Below, one piece after another: positions 16,156 to 25,807 of a stretch of DNA of 64,000 nt. The DNA lies in the NCBI RefSeq assembly GCF_047501535.1, contig NZ_JAZDRJ010000008.1:113873-177872 (forward strand). The letters run 5' to 3'. The DNA comes from Yanghanlia sp047501535. GTDB taxonomy: Bacteria; Pseudomonadota; Gammaproteobacteria; Burkholderiales; Burkholderiaceae_B. The notes beneath the pieces were generated by a model. It saw only the letters and a list, made by a program, of their open reading frames with translations. It was not told the origin of the DNA and made no database searches. The translations under genes and the position numbers were made by a program. The number at the start of each line of letters is the position of its first letter. The first letter of the stretch is position 1.

Positions 16156-17124
16156 TTAGGGCAGGCTCGGCGCTGCAACGTGGCGGCGCTGTGTCAGTAT
16201 GCGTTCAAAATGGCGCGGGTCGTGTGGCTTAAGCGTCTGAGCCGGGCGCGGTAGGAAGTAATCGTACAGACGGGAGATCCAGAAACGTAGTGCCCCGGCT
16301 TGCAACATCATGGGCCAGGCTTCGCGCTCTTCTTCGGTAAAGGGGCGAATTGCGGCATAGGCTTTCAACAGTGCTTGCAGGCGCTCGGGAATAAAGACGC
16401 CTGTTTCGCGTTCGATACACCAATCATTGGCACAGACTGCTACATCAAACAACCAGCTGTCGCAGCCGGCGAAATAGAAATCTATGATGCCACCCATGCG
16501 AGGTGTTTCGTATGTACCGTCGAACAGCACGTTGTCGCGGAACAGGTCGCAATGCGCCGGGCCGAATGGCAGAGCGGCGTAGGTAGCGGTTTCTGCAAAA
16601 GCAGTTTGTTCGTCCAGTGTGGCCTTCAGCATGTCGGCCTGTGCACCGCTCAAAAAGGGCAGCACATGTGGCACGGTTTCCTGCCACCAAGCCAGCCCAC
16701 GCAAATTGGGTTGCTTGATTGAAAAATCAGCGGCGGCCAAATGCATGCGCGCCAGGGTTTCACCGGTCTGGGCGCAGTGAGCGGCGCTGGGGTCGGGCTC
16801 GTATCCCCCGGACAATCGAGTCACAATGGCGCAGGGCTTGCCGTGCAGGGAGGTCAGGCGGCTGCCGTCATGCATCTGTTGAGGGTGGGGAACTGGTACG
16901 CCGCGTTCTGCTAAATGAGTCATGAGCTCAATGTAGAAGGGCAGTTGTTCCGATGTGAGCACCTCAAAAAGCGTCAACACATATTCGCCACGTGTTGTGC
17001 TCAAGAAGTAATTGGTATTCTCGATTCCTGCAGTGATGCCGCGCAGGGATACCAGCTCTCCCAATGTGTAATGCTTCAGGAGCGCGCGGGCGTCGTCATC
17101 GCTGACGGAGGTGAAAACAGCCAT
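16156..17124 (-). CDS. thrB: Homoserine kinase (ThrB, choline-kinase fold)
   Basis: 322 residues. It phosphorylates homoserine in threonine synthesis. It belongs to the APH/choline kinase-type homoserine kinases of beta- and gamma-proteobacteria: N-terminal MAVFTSVSDDDARALLKHYTLGEL, then GIENTNYFL, the catalytic loop GPAHCDLFRDNVLFDG (about 188-203) and the metal-binding IIDFYFAGCDSWLFDVAV. Length and order are normal. It reads away from dusA across a shared 190-bp region. No threonine-rich leader was seen upstream. Confidence 0.95.
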   Translation of the reverse strand: MAVFTSVSDDDARALLKHYTLGELVSLRGITAGIENTNYFLSTTRGEYVLTLFEVLTSEQLPFYIELMTHLAERGVPVPHPQQMHDGSRLTSLHGKPCAIVTRLSGGYEPDPSAAHCAQTGETLARMHLAAADFSIKQPNLRGLAWWQETVPHVLPFLSGAQADMLKATLDEQTAFAETATYAALPFGPAHCDLFRDNVLFDGTYETPRMGGIIDFYFAGCDSWLFDVAVCANDWCIERETGVFIPERLQALLKAYAAIRPFTEEEREAWPMMLQAGALRFWISRLYDYFLPRPAQTLKPHDPRHFERILTQRRHVAAPSLP

Positions 17125-17358
17125 GGATGCTTATGATTCCTTCTATCCGGCGAGGCGAGAGCCCTAGGGGCCGCCATCGTGATGTTTTTCGTATCGGTAT
17201 GCTGCAATTGTTGAAAACTGCGCCGCAGACTGCTGGATTTTAGTCTAGCTTGGCAAGGCATGCGAAAATGGCGGGTTTGAGTCTCTTTCGGATCTGGCGT
17301 CAAGGCCTCTCCGATGAGCCCATCTTTTTGTACCGATGCGGGCCTTGTGCCCCTTGCC

Positions 17359-18333
17359 ATGACAAATCTTGATCCCCAGGCGTGGCGCTTGTGTGTTGCG
17401 CCAATGATAGATGTTACAGACAGGCATTGCCGTTACTTCCATCGTTTGCTTGCGTCTGCTGCACGTCTGTACACCGAAATGATTACGACGGGTGCATTAC
17501 TGCATGGTAATGTGCCGCGCCATTTGGATTTCGACGAAAGCGAACATCCTGTTGCTCTGCAGCTAGGGGGCAGTGAGCCGGCTGAGTTGGCCGCCGCCGC
17601 TCGCCTCGGCCAGCAATGGGGTTACGACGAAATCAACCTCAACTGCGGTTGCCCTTCAGAGCGCGTGCAAAAAGGGGCGTTTGGCGCTTGTTTGATGGCT
17701 GAGCCGGCCCTGGTGGCAGACTGTATGAAAGCCATGCAAGACGCAGTACAAGTGCCGGTTACTGTGAAACATCGACTGGGGCTGGATTACGACGAATCCT
17801 ATGGGTTTGTGCGTGATTTCGTTGGTCAGATTCACGATACGGGATGCCGGGTGTTTGTCGTGCACGCGCGTAACGCCGTACTTAAGGGTTTGAGCCCCAA
17901 GGACAATCGCGAAATTCCGCCGCTTCGCTATGACGTGGCCGCGCAGCTGGCGGCCGATTTTCCCGACGCCATATTTGTGCTGAATGGCGGGCTGGCGGAA
18001 ACTGGGCAGTGCTTGGAAGCCTTAAAAACCTTTCATGGCGTGATGCTGGGGCGGGCGGCATGGCATACGCCTGGGGTGCTGTCTGAATTATCGGTGGCGC
18101 TGGGCGACATGGATGCGCTCCCGCCGGCGGAGCAGGTGCTGGAGGCCATGATGGCTTACGCCGCTCGCCAGGTTGAAAATGGCGCAGCACTGCGCATGGT
18201 GGTGAAATCCATGTTGGGTTGGCAGAGTGGGCGGCCGGGTGCTCGCCGCTGGCGCCGCATGTTGTCGGATTCCACCGAATTGGCGAGTAACGACCCGCAG
18301 CTGTTGGCGCGCGCCTGGGCTGAACTATCTTGA
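17359..18333 (+). CDS. dusA: tRNA-dihydrouridine(20/20a) synthase DusA
   Basis: 324 residues from ATG 17359; an upstream ATG at 17314 with AAGG would add 15 residues. DusA reduces uridine 20/20a in the tRNA D-loop using FMN and NADPH. It shows CVAPMIDVTDRHCRYFHR at the start, YTEMITTGAL, EINLNCGCPSERV with the catalytic Cys, TVKHRLGLD, FVVHARNA, and the FMN-phosphate site VLNGGL and VMLGRAAW. The C-terminal helical tRNA-binding domain is complete. Confidence 0.95.
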   Translation: MTNLDPQAWRLCVAPMIDVTDRHCRYFHRLLASAARLYTEMITTGALLHGNVPRHLDFDESEHPVALQLGGSEPAELAAAARLGQQWGYDEINLNCGCPSERVQKGAFGACLMAEPALVADCMKAMQDAVQVPVTVKHRLGLDYDESYGFVRDFVGQIHDTGCRVFVVHARNAVLKGLSPKDNREIPPLRYDVAAQLAADFPDAIFVLNGGLAETGQCLEALKTFHGVMLGRAAWHTPGVLSELSVALGDMDALPPAEQVLEAMMAYAARQVENGAALRMVVKSMLGWQSGRPGARRWRRMLSDSTELASNDPQLLARAWAELS

Positions 18334-18351
18334 CCGTACACCTAAGTGAAA

Positions 18352-18373
18352 GCCCCGCCGACTAGGGCGGGGC
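18352..18373. terminator. Hairpin between dusA and the CBS gene
   Basis: GCCCCGCC (18352-18359) pairs perfectly with GGCGGGGC (18366-18373) across a 6-base loop, between convergent genes. No U-run follows on either strand, so it is a likely but not canonical terminator. Confidence 0.5.
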
Positions 18374-18471
18374 GAGCTAGGTAGCTAAAGTAAGGCTCCA
18401 CAGGAGCACCGTGTCGAGACTGCGCCGCTACGGCCTACACGAGCCAGGTTTTGGCTAGCTTATTAAAGGCG

Positions 18472-18924
18472 CTATACAGCGGCCTGGTCGCCTGGCCAGT
18501 CGCGGATATAGGCCTTGAGCATGGTGTTTTCAAATGCTTGGGCCGCTACGATGGCGGCGGCCATGTCGTAGAAAGAAATCACACCTTGCAGCGTGGGGCC
18601 GTCCATCACCGGAATATAGCGCGCATGTTTTTCCAGCATGAGGCGCTGCACTTCTTCAAAGCCGGTATTGGGCGAAACGCTGACCGGGGCATCGTCCATG
18701 ATGCTGCGTACGGTGTAGTCGCCCACTGTACCCCCGCTGGAGTGCAGATAGCGGATGATTTCGCGGAAGGTGAGCATGCCCGCCAGCTGGCCGTGCTCCA
18801 TGATGACCAACGAGCCGATGTCTTGTTCAGACATGGTGTCGATGGCGGCCTGGATGGGGGTGTCGGGGGTGGCGGTATAGAGCGTATTGCCCTTGATCCG
18901 CAGAATTTCACTGACTTTCAACAT
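18472..18924 (-). CDS. CBS-domain pair protein
   Basis: 150 residues made almost entirely of two CBS domains (about 8-62 and 73-130): TATPDTPIQAAIDTMSEQDIGSLVIME and SVSPNTGFEEVQRLMLEKHARYIPVMD, each ending in a GVI/GML turn. Such stand-alone CBS pairs bind adenosyl nucleotides and act as energy or redox sensors. The partner is unknown. It lies 53 bases downstream of the YihY-type gene on the same strand. Confidence 0.88.
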   Translation of the reverse strand: MLKVSEILRIKGNTLYTATPDTPIQAAIDTMSEQDIGSLVIMEHGQLAGMLTFREIIRYLHSSGGTVGDYTVRSIMDDAPVSVSPNTGFEEVQRLMLEKHARYIPVMDGPTLQGVISFYDMAAAIVAAQAFENTMLKAYIRDWPGDQAAV

Positions 18925-18977
18925 ATTGGTCTCCCGAGGAGGCGTCCATAGTGGCGCTTAGGACATTGTGCACCAAG

Positions 18978-20279
18978 CTATGAACTTAGGGTAGGGGAAG
19001 GTTTTTGGAATAGGGTTTCGAGCTGCACGGATTCCCCCGACAATGAGCGGGCGGTGGCGTGCAGCAACTGGGGCTCGCTATGCAAGCCGGGCTGTTGGGT
19101 GTCAAGCAGCCAGGCGTCGATCAGCGGCTGAAGTTCGGTGGTGGCCGGGTCGCAGGCTAATACCCAAGTTTCGATGGTGTCGTGTTCAGTGTTCACCGCG
19201 TAGCCCAGATTTTTAAGGGTGTGCAGCACGTTATCAAGCTCATCTTGGTGCAGGTCGAGGTGTTCGCATAAGTCGCCGACGCTGCGCCCGGGCGTGTTGG
19301 TGCGCCACGTGTCCCACAAGGCGCGCAGCACACGCACGCTGTCAACGAAACCTGCCCCGGTGTAGTGTTGCTGCGCCCAACGGCGCTGCCGCAAGGCAGG
19401 CAGCAAGGATGTCACGGTGGCGCCCAGCAGGATCACCAGCCACGACAAATACACCCACAACAAAAAAATGGGAATGGTGGCAAACGCGCCGTAAATAATG
19501 GTGTACGAAGGGAATTTGCTCAGATAGTAAGCAATGCCCACTCGCAGAATTTCCAGAATAATGGCCGTGACAAACCCGCCTGCTACGGCATCTTTCCAAT
19601 AGACACTGCGGTTGGGTACGGTGAGAAACAAGGCGGAAAAACCGCAGCCTGTTAAAAGCAGTGGCAGTAGCGACAAGGCGACATTGCCCACGGCGGGAAT
19701 ATCGCCGATCAGGCCGAGTGATTCGCGGGTAACGATAGATAGCGCCCAAAGGCTGGCGCCGACCAGAATGGGGCCTAGCGATAGCACCGCCCAGTACACC
19801 AGCACCCGTTGGCGCAACGGGCGGCGGGTTTCTACCTGCCAAATATCGTTAAAAGCCTCGTCGATGGTGCGAAACAGCATGACGGAGGTGACGATCAGCA
19901 CCAAACCACCAATGGTGGTCAGGCCCGATGCCTTGGCAGCAAATTCATTCAAGTACCCCAGCACGGTCTCGGACACCACTTCCGGCATGACGCTGCTTGC
20001 CAGAAAAGTTTCCAAGGCATAGCGGAATTCCGCAAATAAGGGAAAGGCGGTAAAAAGCGACAGCACGACCGCGAGCAGGGGAACAAGGCTGAGCACCGAC
20101 GTGTAGGTCAGGCTGGAAGCCACCTGAGTCAGTTTTTTTTCCTGCGCGCGCCGCAAGGCATATTTCACAGCCTTCCAGATTGTCGACCAGGAGATGTCCC
20201 GAAGCTGCCTGCGGCTCTCGTGTGGGGGCTCAGGGAGCGGGCGAGGGGAAGGGGATTGCGTATCAGTAAGCCGTTCCAT
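18978..20279 (-). CDS. YihY family inner-membrane protein
   Basis: 433 residues. The N-terminal 300 residues carry the YihY/virulence-factor BrkB family signature: ALRRAQEKKLTQVASSLTYTSVLSLVPLLAVVLS split over about residues 42-75, RTIDEAFNDIW, and YYLSKFPSYTIIYGAFATIPIFLLWVYLSW. Six transmembrane segments are visible. A soluble C-terminal extension of about 120 residues resembles a winged-helix (SVGDLCEHLDLHQDELDNVLHTL). The old annotation as RNase BN is known to be wrong; transport function is unproven. The start at 20279 lies 40 bases from the divergent DUF2069 gene. Confidence 0.88.
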   Translation of the reverse strand: MERLTDTQSPSPRPLPEPPHESRRQLRDISWSTIWKAVKYALRRAQEKKLTQVASSLTYTSVLSLVPLLAVVLSLFTAFPLFAEFRYALETFLASSVMPEVVSETVLGYLNEFAAKASGLTTIGGLVLIVTSVMLFRTIDEAFNDIWQVETRRPLRQRVLVYWAVLSLGPILVGASLWALSIVTRESLGLIGDIPAVGNVALSLLPLLLTGCGFSALFLTVPNRSVYWKDAVAGGFVTAIILEILRVGIAYYLSKFPSYTIIYGAFATIPIFLLWVYLSWLVILLGATVTSLLPALRQRRWAQQHYTGAGFVDSVRVLRALWDTWRTNTPGRSVGDLCEHLDLHQDELDNVLHTLKNLGYAVNTEHDTIETWVLACDPATTELQPLIDAWLLDTQQPGLHSEPQLLHATARSLSGESVQLETLFQKPSPTLSS

Positions 20280-20319
20280 GGCCTGTCAGCCTTGTATCCT
20301 TTCGGGTGATAATACCAGT

Positions 20320-20709
20320 ATGACGACTTCTGTAAATTCCGTATGGCGCTGGGTCGCCTCTGGCGCCCTGATCGGCCTCATTGTCCTGTGTGTTGTGTGG
20401 GAGCTCTGGCTGGCTCCTATTATTCCCGGCGGTTCTTGGTTGGCGCTTAAGGCGCTGCCTCTGTTTTGGCCGTTGCGAGGCGTGTTAAAGGGTAATCTTT
20501 ACACCATGCAGTGGGCATCGATGTTCATTCTTCTATATTTCATGGAAGGCGTGATGCGTGCCTGGTCAGACCTGAACCCGCTGTCTGCTTGGCTGGCAGG
20601 TCTGGAAATTGCTTTATCAGTCATATTCTATGTGTCGGCCATCCTTTACTGCCGACCTGCCAAAAAGGCGGCGCGCAGCCGGGCGGCCAAGGCCGGGGTG
20701 AAATCATAA
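20320..20709 (+). CDS. DUF2069 family membrane protein
   Basis: 129 residues with four predicted transmembrane helices (about 10-30, 40-55, 62-82, 92-112) and a basic tail. GNLYTMQWASMFILLYFMEGVMRAWSD holds the family's core. Function is unknown. The stop overlaps the selO start by one base (TAATG), so translation is coupled. Confidence 0.85.
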   Translation: MTTSVNSVWRWVASGALIGLIVLCVVWELWLAPIIPGGSWLALKALPLFWPLRGVLKGNLYTMQWASMFILLYFMEGVMRAWSDLNPLSAWLAGLEIALSVIFYVSAILYCRPAKKAARSRAAKAGVKS

Positions 20710-22178
20710 TGAACCTGGACGCTTTGCAGGTCGCCAACTCTTTCGCTGAACTGCCGCGCGAATTCCACACGTTTCTTGATCCGCAACCTCTGAAAGGCGC
20801 GCGCTTGCTGCATGCGAATGCAGAGGTCGCGGCGCTATTGGGCTTAGACGCAGCAACGCTGCGCTCTCCCGAATTTCTCGAACTGGTGTCCGGCCAGCGC
20901 CCTTTGCCGGGCGGGCGTACGCTTGCCGCTGTATATAGTGGCCACCAATTCGGCATGTGGGCGGGGCAGCTAGGCGATGGGCGCGCGCATCTGTTGGGTG
21001 AAATTCTCACGCCACAAGGGTCTTGGGAAGTGCAGCTCAAGGGTGCGGGCTTAACGCCGTATTCACGCATGGGCGATGGGCGAGCGGTATTGCGTTCGTC
21101 GGTGCGTGAATACCTGGCCAGCGAAGCCATGGCAGGCCTGGGAATCCCTACCACACGGGCCCTGGCCTTGGTCACGTCTGACGACCCGGTTTATCGGGAA
21201 ACGGTCGAGACCGCAGCCATTGTGACTCGGGTGTCTCCCAGCTTTGTACGCTTTGGCAGTTTCGAGCATTGGGAACGCAAACCTCAGCCTTTACGCATTC
21301 TCACGGATTACGTTATCGACAGGCATTTTCCTGAGGTGCGTGAAAGTCAGGGGGGCGAAGCGGTTTCGTGGGAACAGGCCGTATTGCGCATGCTGCGTGA
21401 AGTGGTGCGACGCACGGCTTCCATGGTGGCCGACTGGATGACTGTCGGTTTTTGTCATGGCGTAATGAATACCGACAATATGTCCATTCTTGGCCTGACT
21501 ATCGACTACGGCCCTTATGGTTTCATGGATGGCTTTCAGGCGGGTCATATATGCAACCGCAGTGATACTCATGGCCGTTATGCCTGGAATGTACAGCCTG
21601 CGATTGCGCACTGGAATTTGTATAGGTTGGCCAGTGTTTTCCTTACCTTGGGGCTGAAGGAAGAAGAATTGCGCGAAGTGGCGTCTGCCTTTGAAGGCGA
21701 TTTTCTCGCCGCCTACCAGGGCAATTTGCGCCGCAAATTCGGCTTGGAATCCTGGCAACAAGGCGACGATGACTTCGTCGACGCATGGTGGCGCCTGTTG
21801 CACGAACAACGGGCGGACTTCACTCTGGCTTTTCGCCACTTGGCTGGGGTGAATAAAGACCCTCAAGCCTTTCTTTCGCTCTTTGGCGACCCCCAGCCTG
21901 CGCGTGACTGGCTGGCGCGTTATGAGCAACGCCTGCAAGGCCAGACATTGCCGCAGGCTGACCGAGCCGCGTCTATGCTACGAGCCAACCCGCTTTACGT
22001 TTTGCGCAACCATCTGGCCCAGCAGGCAATTGAAGCGGCCGTTCAAGGTGACGCCACCGAAATTGAAACCTTGCTGACCCTGCTACGCCGTCCTTACGAA
22101 GAACACCCTGGGTTTGAACGCTATGCAGAGCAAGCGCCCGAATGGTCTGAGAATCTGGCCATCAGCTGTTCTTCCTGA
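20709..22178 (+). CDS. selO: Protein adenylyltransferase SelO
   Basis: 489 residues. SelO is a pseudokinase-fold enzyme that transfers AMP to Ser, Thr or Tyr of proteins and is linked to oxidative stress. Motifs: YSGHQFGMWAGQLGDGRAH, WEVQLKGAGLTPYSR with the ATP-binding Lys, GDGRAVLRSSVREYLASEAM, CHGVMNTDNMSILG with the catalytic-loop Asn/Asp, and TIDYGPYGFMDGF (DFG-equivalent). The C-terminus ends in EWSENLAISCSS, with the Cys close to the end as in many SelO proteins (Sec or Cys). The start ATG overlaps the previous stop. Confidence 0.95.
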   Translation: MNLDALQVANSFAELPREFHTFLDPQPLKGARLLHANAEVAALLGLDAATLRSPEFLELVSGQRPLPGGRTLAAVYSGHQFGMWAGQLGDGRAHLLGEILTPQGSWEVQLKGAGLTPYSRMGDGRAVLRSSVREYLASEAMAGLGIPTTRALALVTSDDPVYRETVETAAIVTRVSPSFVRFGSFEHWERKPQPLRILTDYVIDRHFPEVRESQGGEAVSWEQAVLRMLREVVRRTASMVADWMTVGFCHGVMNTDNMSILGLTIDYGPYGFMDGFQAGHICNRSDTHGRYAWNVQPAIAHWNLYRLASVFLTLGLKEEELREVASAFEGDFLAAYQGNLRRKFGLESWQQGDDDFVDAWWRLLHEQRADFTLAFRHLAGVNKDPQAFLSLFGDPQPARDWLARYEQRLQGQTLPQADRAASMLRANPLYVLRNHLAQQAIEAAVQGDATEIETLLTLLRRPYEEHPGFERYAEQAPEWSENLAISCSS

Positions 22179-22310
22179 AGGGCGCTGTCGCCGCTGCGCA
22201 CCGCCTTGTAAGGCCGCTGCGTTCTGTACCGTTTAACCGCAGCGCGGGACGGATACAATGTTTCATCGTCGCTTTGCTATTTCCTCTTACACCCCTACGA
22301 AGATCGCATC

Positions 22311-23372
22311 ATGTCCGGTAATACTTTAGGCAAACTTTTTTGCGTCACGAATTTTGGTGAATCGCATGGCCCGGCTATCGGGGCTGTGGTCGATGGCTGC
22401 CCGCCCGGTTTGCCCCTGGATGTCACGGATATTCAGAAGGAACTCGATCGTCGCCGGCCCGGCACATCGCGGCATGTCACCCAGCGTCAGGAAGCTGACC
22501 AGGTGGAAATCCTTTCAGGTGTGTACGAGGGCCATACTACGGGTACGCCGGTGGCGCTCTTGATTCGCAATACCGATCAGCGCAGCAAGGATTACGGCAA
22601 TATCGTTGAAACCTTCCGTCCTGGCCATGCCGACTATTCCTATTGGAAAAAATACGGTCGCCGCGACCCGCGTGGCGGTGGCCGCTCTTCGGCCAGGCTC
22701 ACAGCGCCGACGGTGGCGGCAGGGGCGATTGCCAAGAAATGGCTGGCGGCTGAATATGGCGTGCAGGTGCGTGGCTACATGAGCCAGTTGGGGCCTATTC
22801 CCATTCCTTTTCAAGCATGGGAAGAAGTCGGCAACAACCCATTTTTTGCGCCTAATGCTGAAGTGGTGCCGCAACTGGAAGCCTATATGGACGAATTGCG
22901 GCGTGCCGGCGATTCTATCGGCGCGCGCATTGAGGTCGTGGCTGAAAATTTGCCTGCTGGTTGGGGCGAACCCGTTTACGACAGGCTGGATGCCGATATC
23001 GCTCACGCCATGATGGGGTTGAATGCGGTCAAAGGGGTATCCATTGGTGCGGGGTTCGATTGCGTGACCCAGCGCGGTTCTGAACATGGCGATGAAATCA
23101 CGCCTGATGGGTTTCAAAGCAACCATGCGGGTGGGGTGCTGGGCGGTATTTCTTCCGGCCAACCTATTACTGTGTCGATTGCGATCAAACCGACGTCCAG
23201 CATTCGGGTCGAGCGTCGCTCGGTCAACCTGGAGGGCGAGCCGACCACGGTACAAACATTTGGGCGGCACGACCCGTGTGTGGGAATTCGCGCCACGCCT
23301 ATCGCTGAAGCGTTGTTGGCGATTATTCTTATGGATCACGCACTGCGTCAGCGGGCGCAGCGCGGTATGTAA
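22311..23372 (+). CDS. aroC: Chorismate synthase
   Basis: 353 residues. It converts 5-enolpyruvylshikimate 3-phosphate to chorismate with reduced FMN, the last shikimate step. Signatures: FGESHGPAIGAVVDGCPPG, RRRPGTSRHVTQR, RPGHADYSYWKKYGRRDPRG, and NHAGGVLGGISSG. Full length. The 130 bases upstream hold no gene and no obvious operator. Confidence 0.97.
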   Translation: MSGNTLGKLFCVTNFGESHGPAIGAVVDGCPPGLPLDVTDIQKELDRRRPGTSRHVTQRQEADQVEILSGVYEGHTTGTPVALLIRNTDQRSKDYGNIVETFRPGHADYSYWKKYGRRDPRGGGRSSARLTAPTVAAGAIAKKWLAAEYGVQVRGYMSQLGPIPIPFQAWEEVGNNPFFAPNAEVVPQLEAYMDELRRAGDSIGARIEVVAENLPAGWGEPVYDRLDADIAHAMMGLNAVKGVSIGAGFDCVTQRGSEHGDEITPDGFQSNHAGGVLGGISSGQPITVSIAIKPTSSIRVERRSVNLEGEPTTVQTFGRHDPCVGIRATPIAEALLAIILMDHALRQRAQRGM

Positions 23373-23413
23373 TGGCCGTATGTAACGACCTTAAGTGTTC
23401 AGGCGGGGAAAAC

Positions 23414-24250
23414 ATGAAGAAAGCACTAGGAATGAGTCGCCGTATCGTATTGTGGGGCGCGGCGCTGACGTTATCTGCTCTGACCGGCTGCGCTTCGGTG
23501 CAGACCACGCAAAGCGGTGTGATCGGGGTGGACCGCAAGCAATTCATGGCGACATCGGTGCCGGCGGCTCAACTTCAGCAGGCGGCGAATCAACAGTATT
23601 CGCAAATGATGTCTGAGGCGCGTGCGAAAGGTGCGTTGGATACCAATGCGGCTCAAGTGCGCCGGGTGCAAACAATCACCAATCGCTTGGTCGCTCATGT
23701 GGGGGCGTTTCGTCCCGACGCCGGGAGTTGGCCGTGGGAAATACATGTCATCAGTTCCGACGAGGTCAATGCCTGGTGCATGCCCGGCGGCAAGATGGCG
23801 ATTTACACCGGCCTGATTAACCGTATCAAGCCCACCGATGACGAATTAGCCGCCGTGTTGGGTCATGAAATGGCGCATGCCTTGCGTGAGCACTCGCGCG
23901 AACAAATTTCACAACAGATGGCGACTCAAGTGGGGTTGTCGGTATTGTCGGCGGTGACCGGTGTTTCGGCAGTAGGGGATCTCGGCTCAGCACTGACCAA
24001 TGTCATGTTCACATTGCCAAACAGCCGCACGCATGAGTCCGAAGCCGATCTCATTGGGGTGGAGTTGGCCGCTCGTGCTGGGTACGACCCTCGCGCCGCA
24101 GTAACGCTGTGGCAAAAAATGGCGGCTCTGGGCGGGGGCAGTGCACCACCCGAATTCCTTTCCACTCACCCGTCGGCCTCGACGCGCAGCGCCGAATTAC
24201 AGCGGAACGCGCAGAAAGTAATGCCGCTGTACGAAGCGGCGAAACGTTAA
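23414..24250 (+). CDS. M48 family metallopeptidase lipoprotein
   Basis: 278 residues from ATG 23414 with GGGGA upstream. A lipoprotein signal peptide ends in the lipobox LTGC (Cys at about 28). The zinc site is VLGHEMAHALREHSREQ (HExxH near 155), with the third ligand in SRTHESEADLIGVELAARAGYDP. These features match periplasmic M48 proteases of the LoiP/YggG or BepA type. It lacks the TPR region of BepA, so LoiP-like is the nearer comparison. It probably acts in outer-membrane quality control. Confidence 0.9.
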   Translation: MKKALGMSRRIVLWGAALTLSALTGCASVQTTQSGVIGVDRKQFMATSVPAAQLQQAANQQYSQMMSEARAKGALDTNAAQVRRVQTITNRLVAHVGAFRPDAGSWPWEIHVISSDEVNAWCMPGGKMAIYTGLINRIKPTDDELAAVLGHEMAHALREHSREQISQQMATQVGLSVLSAVTGVSAVGDLGSALTNVMFTLPNSRTHESEADLIGVELAARAGYDPRAAVTLWQKMAALGGGSAPPEFLSTHPSASTRSAELQRNAQKVMPLYEAAKR

Positions 24251-24269
24251 AGCATAGGGCGGTCAAACG

Positions 24270-24292
24270 GGTATCCGGTTACTACGGATACC
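24270..24292. terminator. Perfect hairpin after the M48 gene
   Basis: GGTATCCG (24270-24277) and CGGATACC (24285-24292) form a perfect 8-bp stem with a 7-base loop, 20 bases after the M48 stop. There is no T-run. It may be a terminator or a regulatory hairpin ahead of the leu promoter. Confidence 0.4.
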
Positions 24293-24308
24293 AGTATAAA
24301 TGCTTGTC

Positions 24309-24336
24309 TTGTACTAGGTAGAGACGCTGGCATAAT
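24309..24336 (+). promoter_or_regulatory. Possible sigma-70 promoter for leuCDB
   Basis: TTGTAC (24309-24314) and CATAAT (24331-24336) are separated by 16 bases, 57 bases before the leuC start. A short CCCGG/CCGGG hairpin (24348-24361) followed by a pyrimidine tract lies in the leader. No leucine-codon-rich leader peptide was found. Confidence 0.4.
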
Positions 24337-24393
24337 GGAATCCATACCCCGGTTTACCGGGTTTCCTTTCAAGATTCCAGGAACAAGATAGCC

Positions 24394-25797
24394 ATGCCAC
24401 AGACTCTTTACGACAAACTCTGGTCCGCCCATGTGGTGCACCAAGAATCCGACGGCACCTGTTTGCTGTATATCGACCGCCATCTCGTGCACGAAGTGAC
24501 GAGCCCCCAGGCTTTTGAAGGCCTGAGCCTGGCGGGGCGCAAACCCTGGCGTGTCAGCGCTAACCTGGCGGTTGCCGACCACAACGTTCCCACCGAAGAC
24601 CGTGCCGCCGGGATCAGCGACCCGGTTTCACGCCTGCAGGTTGATACCCTGGACGCAAACTGCGAAAAATACGGCATTACCGAATTCCGCATGAATGATG
24701 TGCGCCAAGGCATTGTGCATGTGATCGGGCCGGAGCAGGGCGCGACGCTTCCAGGCATGACCGTCGTCTGCGGCGACTCTCATACCAGTACGCACGGCGC
24801 AGTGGGCGCACTGGCTTTTGGTATTGGTACTTCTGAAGTCGAACACGTGCTGGCTACCCAGACCTTGCTCATGAAGAAGAACAAGAGCATGCTGATCAAG
24901 GTGGAGGGCGAGTTGCCTCGGGGCTGTACCGCCAAAGATGTCGTGCTGCATATCATTGGCCGCATCGGCACCGCCGGTGGCACGGGCTACGCGATTGAAT
25001 TCGGTGGCAGCACCATTCGCGCCTTGTCGGTGGAAGGCCGCATGACCGTCTGTAATATGGCCATCGAAGCCGGTGCGCGTTCCGGCATGGTGGCGGTCGA
25101 TGAGAAAACCATTGAATACTTCCGCGGCCGTCCGTATGCGCCTACCGGCCAGGCATGGGACGACGCTGTTGAGTATTGGAAGACCTTGCATTCCGATGAA
25201 GGCGCCCAGTTCGATAAAGTGGTCGAAATCAACGCTGCTGACATTGCGCCCCAAGTCACCTGGGGAACGTCGCCCGAAATGGTGCTTACGATTGAAGATC
25301 GTGTGCCCAACCCTGCCAACGAATCCGATGAAGTGCGTCGCAACGGCATGGAGCGCGCTCTGGAATATATGGGCTTGCAAGCGGATATGCCCATTTCAGA
25401 AATCACCATTGATAAGGTTTTCATTGGTTCGTGCACCAACTCCCGCATCGAAGATTTGCGCTCGGCAGCGGAAGTTGTACGGGGCCGCCGGGTGGCCGAC
25501 AACGTAAAGTTGGCCATGGTGGTGCCAGGCTCAGGCTTGGTTAAGTTGCAGGCTGAAAAAGAAGGCTTGGACAAAATCTTTTTGGAAGCCGGTTTCCAGT
25601 GGCGAGAGCCAGGCTGTTCGATGTGCCTGGCCATGAATGCCGATAGGCTGGAACCGGGCGAGCGTTGCGCGTCGACATCCAACCGCAACTTTGAAGGCCG
25701 GCAGGGGCAGGGCGGGCGCACTCACTTGGTGAGCCCGGCCATGGCTGCGGCTGCGGCAGTCGCTGGCCATTTCGTTGACGTTCGCCAATTCGCATAG
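24394..25797 (+). CDS. leuC: 3-isopropylmalate dehydratase large subunit
   Basis: 467 residues. With LeuD it isomerises 2- to 3-isopropylmalate in leucine synthesis. The 4Fe-4S cluster Cys ligands are visible: one in IGSCTNSRIEDLR (about 347) and two in PGCSMCLAMN (about 407-410). GDSHTSTHGAVGALAFGIGTSE is the aconitase-family signature. Full length. It heads leuC-leuD-leuB. Confidence 0.97.
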   Translation: MPQTLYDKLWSAHVVHQESDGTCLLYIDRHLVHEVTSPQAFEGLSLAGRKPWRVSANLAVADHNVPTEDRAAGISDPVSRLQVDTLDANCEKYGITEFRMNDVRQGIVHVIGPEQGATLPGMTVVCGDSHTSTHGAVGALAFGIGTSEVEHVLATQTLLMKKNKSMLIKVEGELPRGCTAKDVVLHIIGRIGTAGGTGYAIEFGGSTIRALSVEGRMTVCNMAIEAGARSGMVAVDEKTIEYFRGRPYAPTGQAWDDAVEYWKTLHSDEGAQFDKVVEINAADIAPQVTWGTSPEMVLTIEDRVPNPANESDEVRRNGMERALEYMGLQADMPISEITIDKVFIGSCTNSRIEDLRSAAEVVRGRRVADNVKLAMVVPGSGLVKLQAEKEGLDKIFLEAGFQWREPGCSMCLAMNADRLEPGERCASTSNRNFEGRQGQGGRTHLVSPAMAAAAAVAGHFVDVRQFA

Positions 25798-25807
25798 GAG
25801 CACCATC

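Noticed and set aside
17125..17313. Threonine leader before thrB
   Set aside because: Only a 12-codon minus-strand frame (MAAPRALASPDR) without Thr, so no attenuator.
24250..24393. Possible leucine attenuator before leuC
   Set aside because: No leader peptide with several Leu codons; the small hairpin is not followed by a strong U-run.
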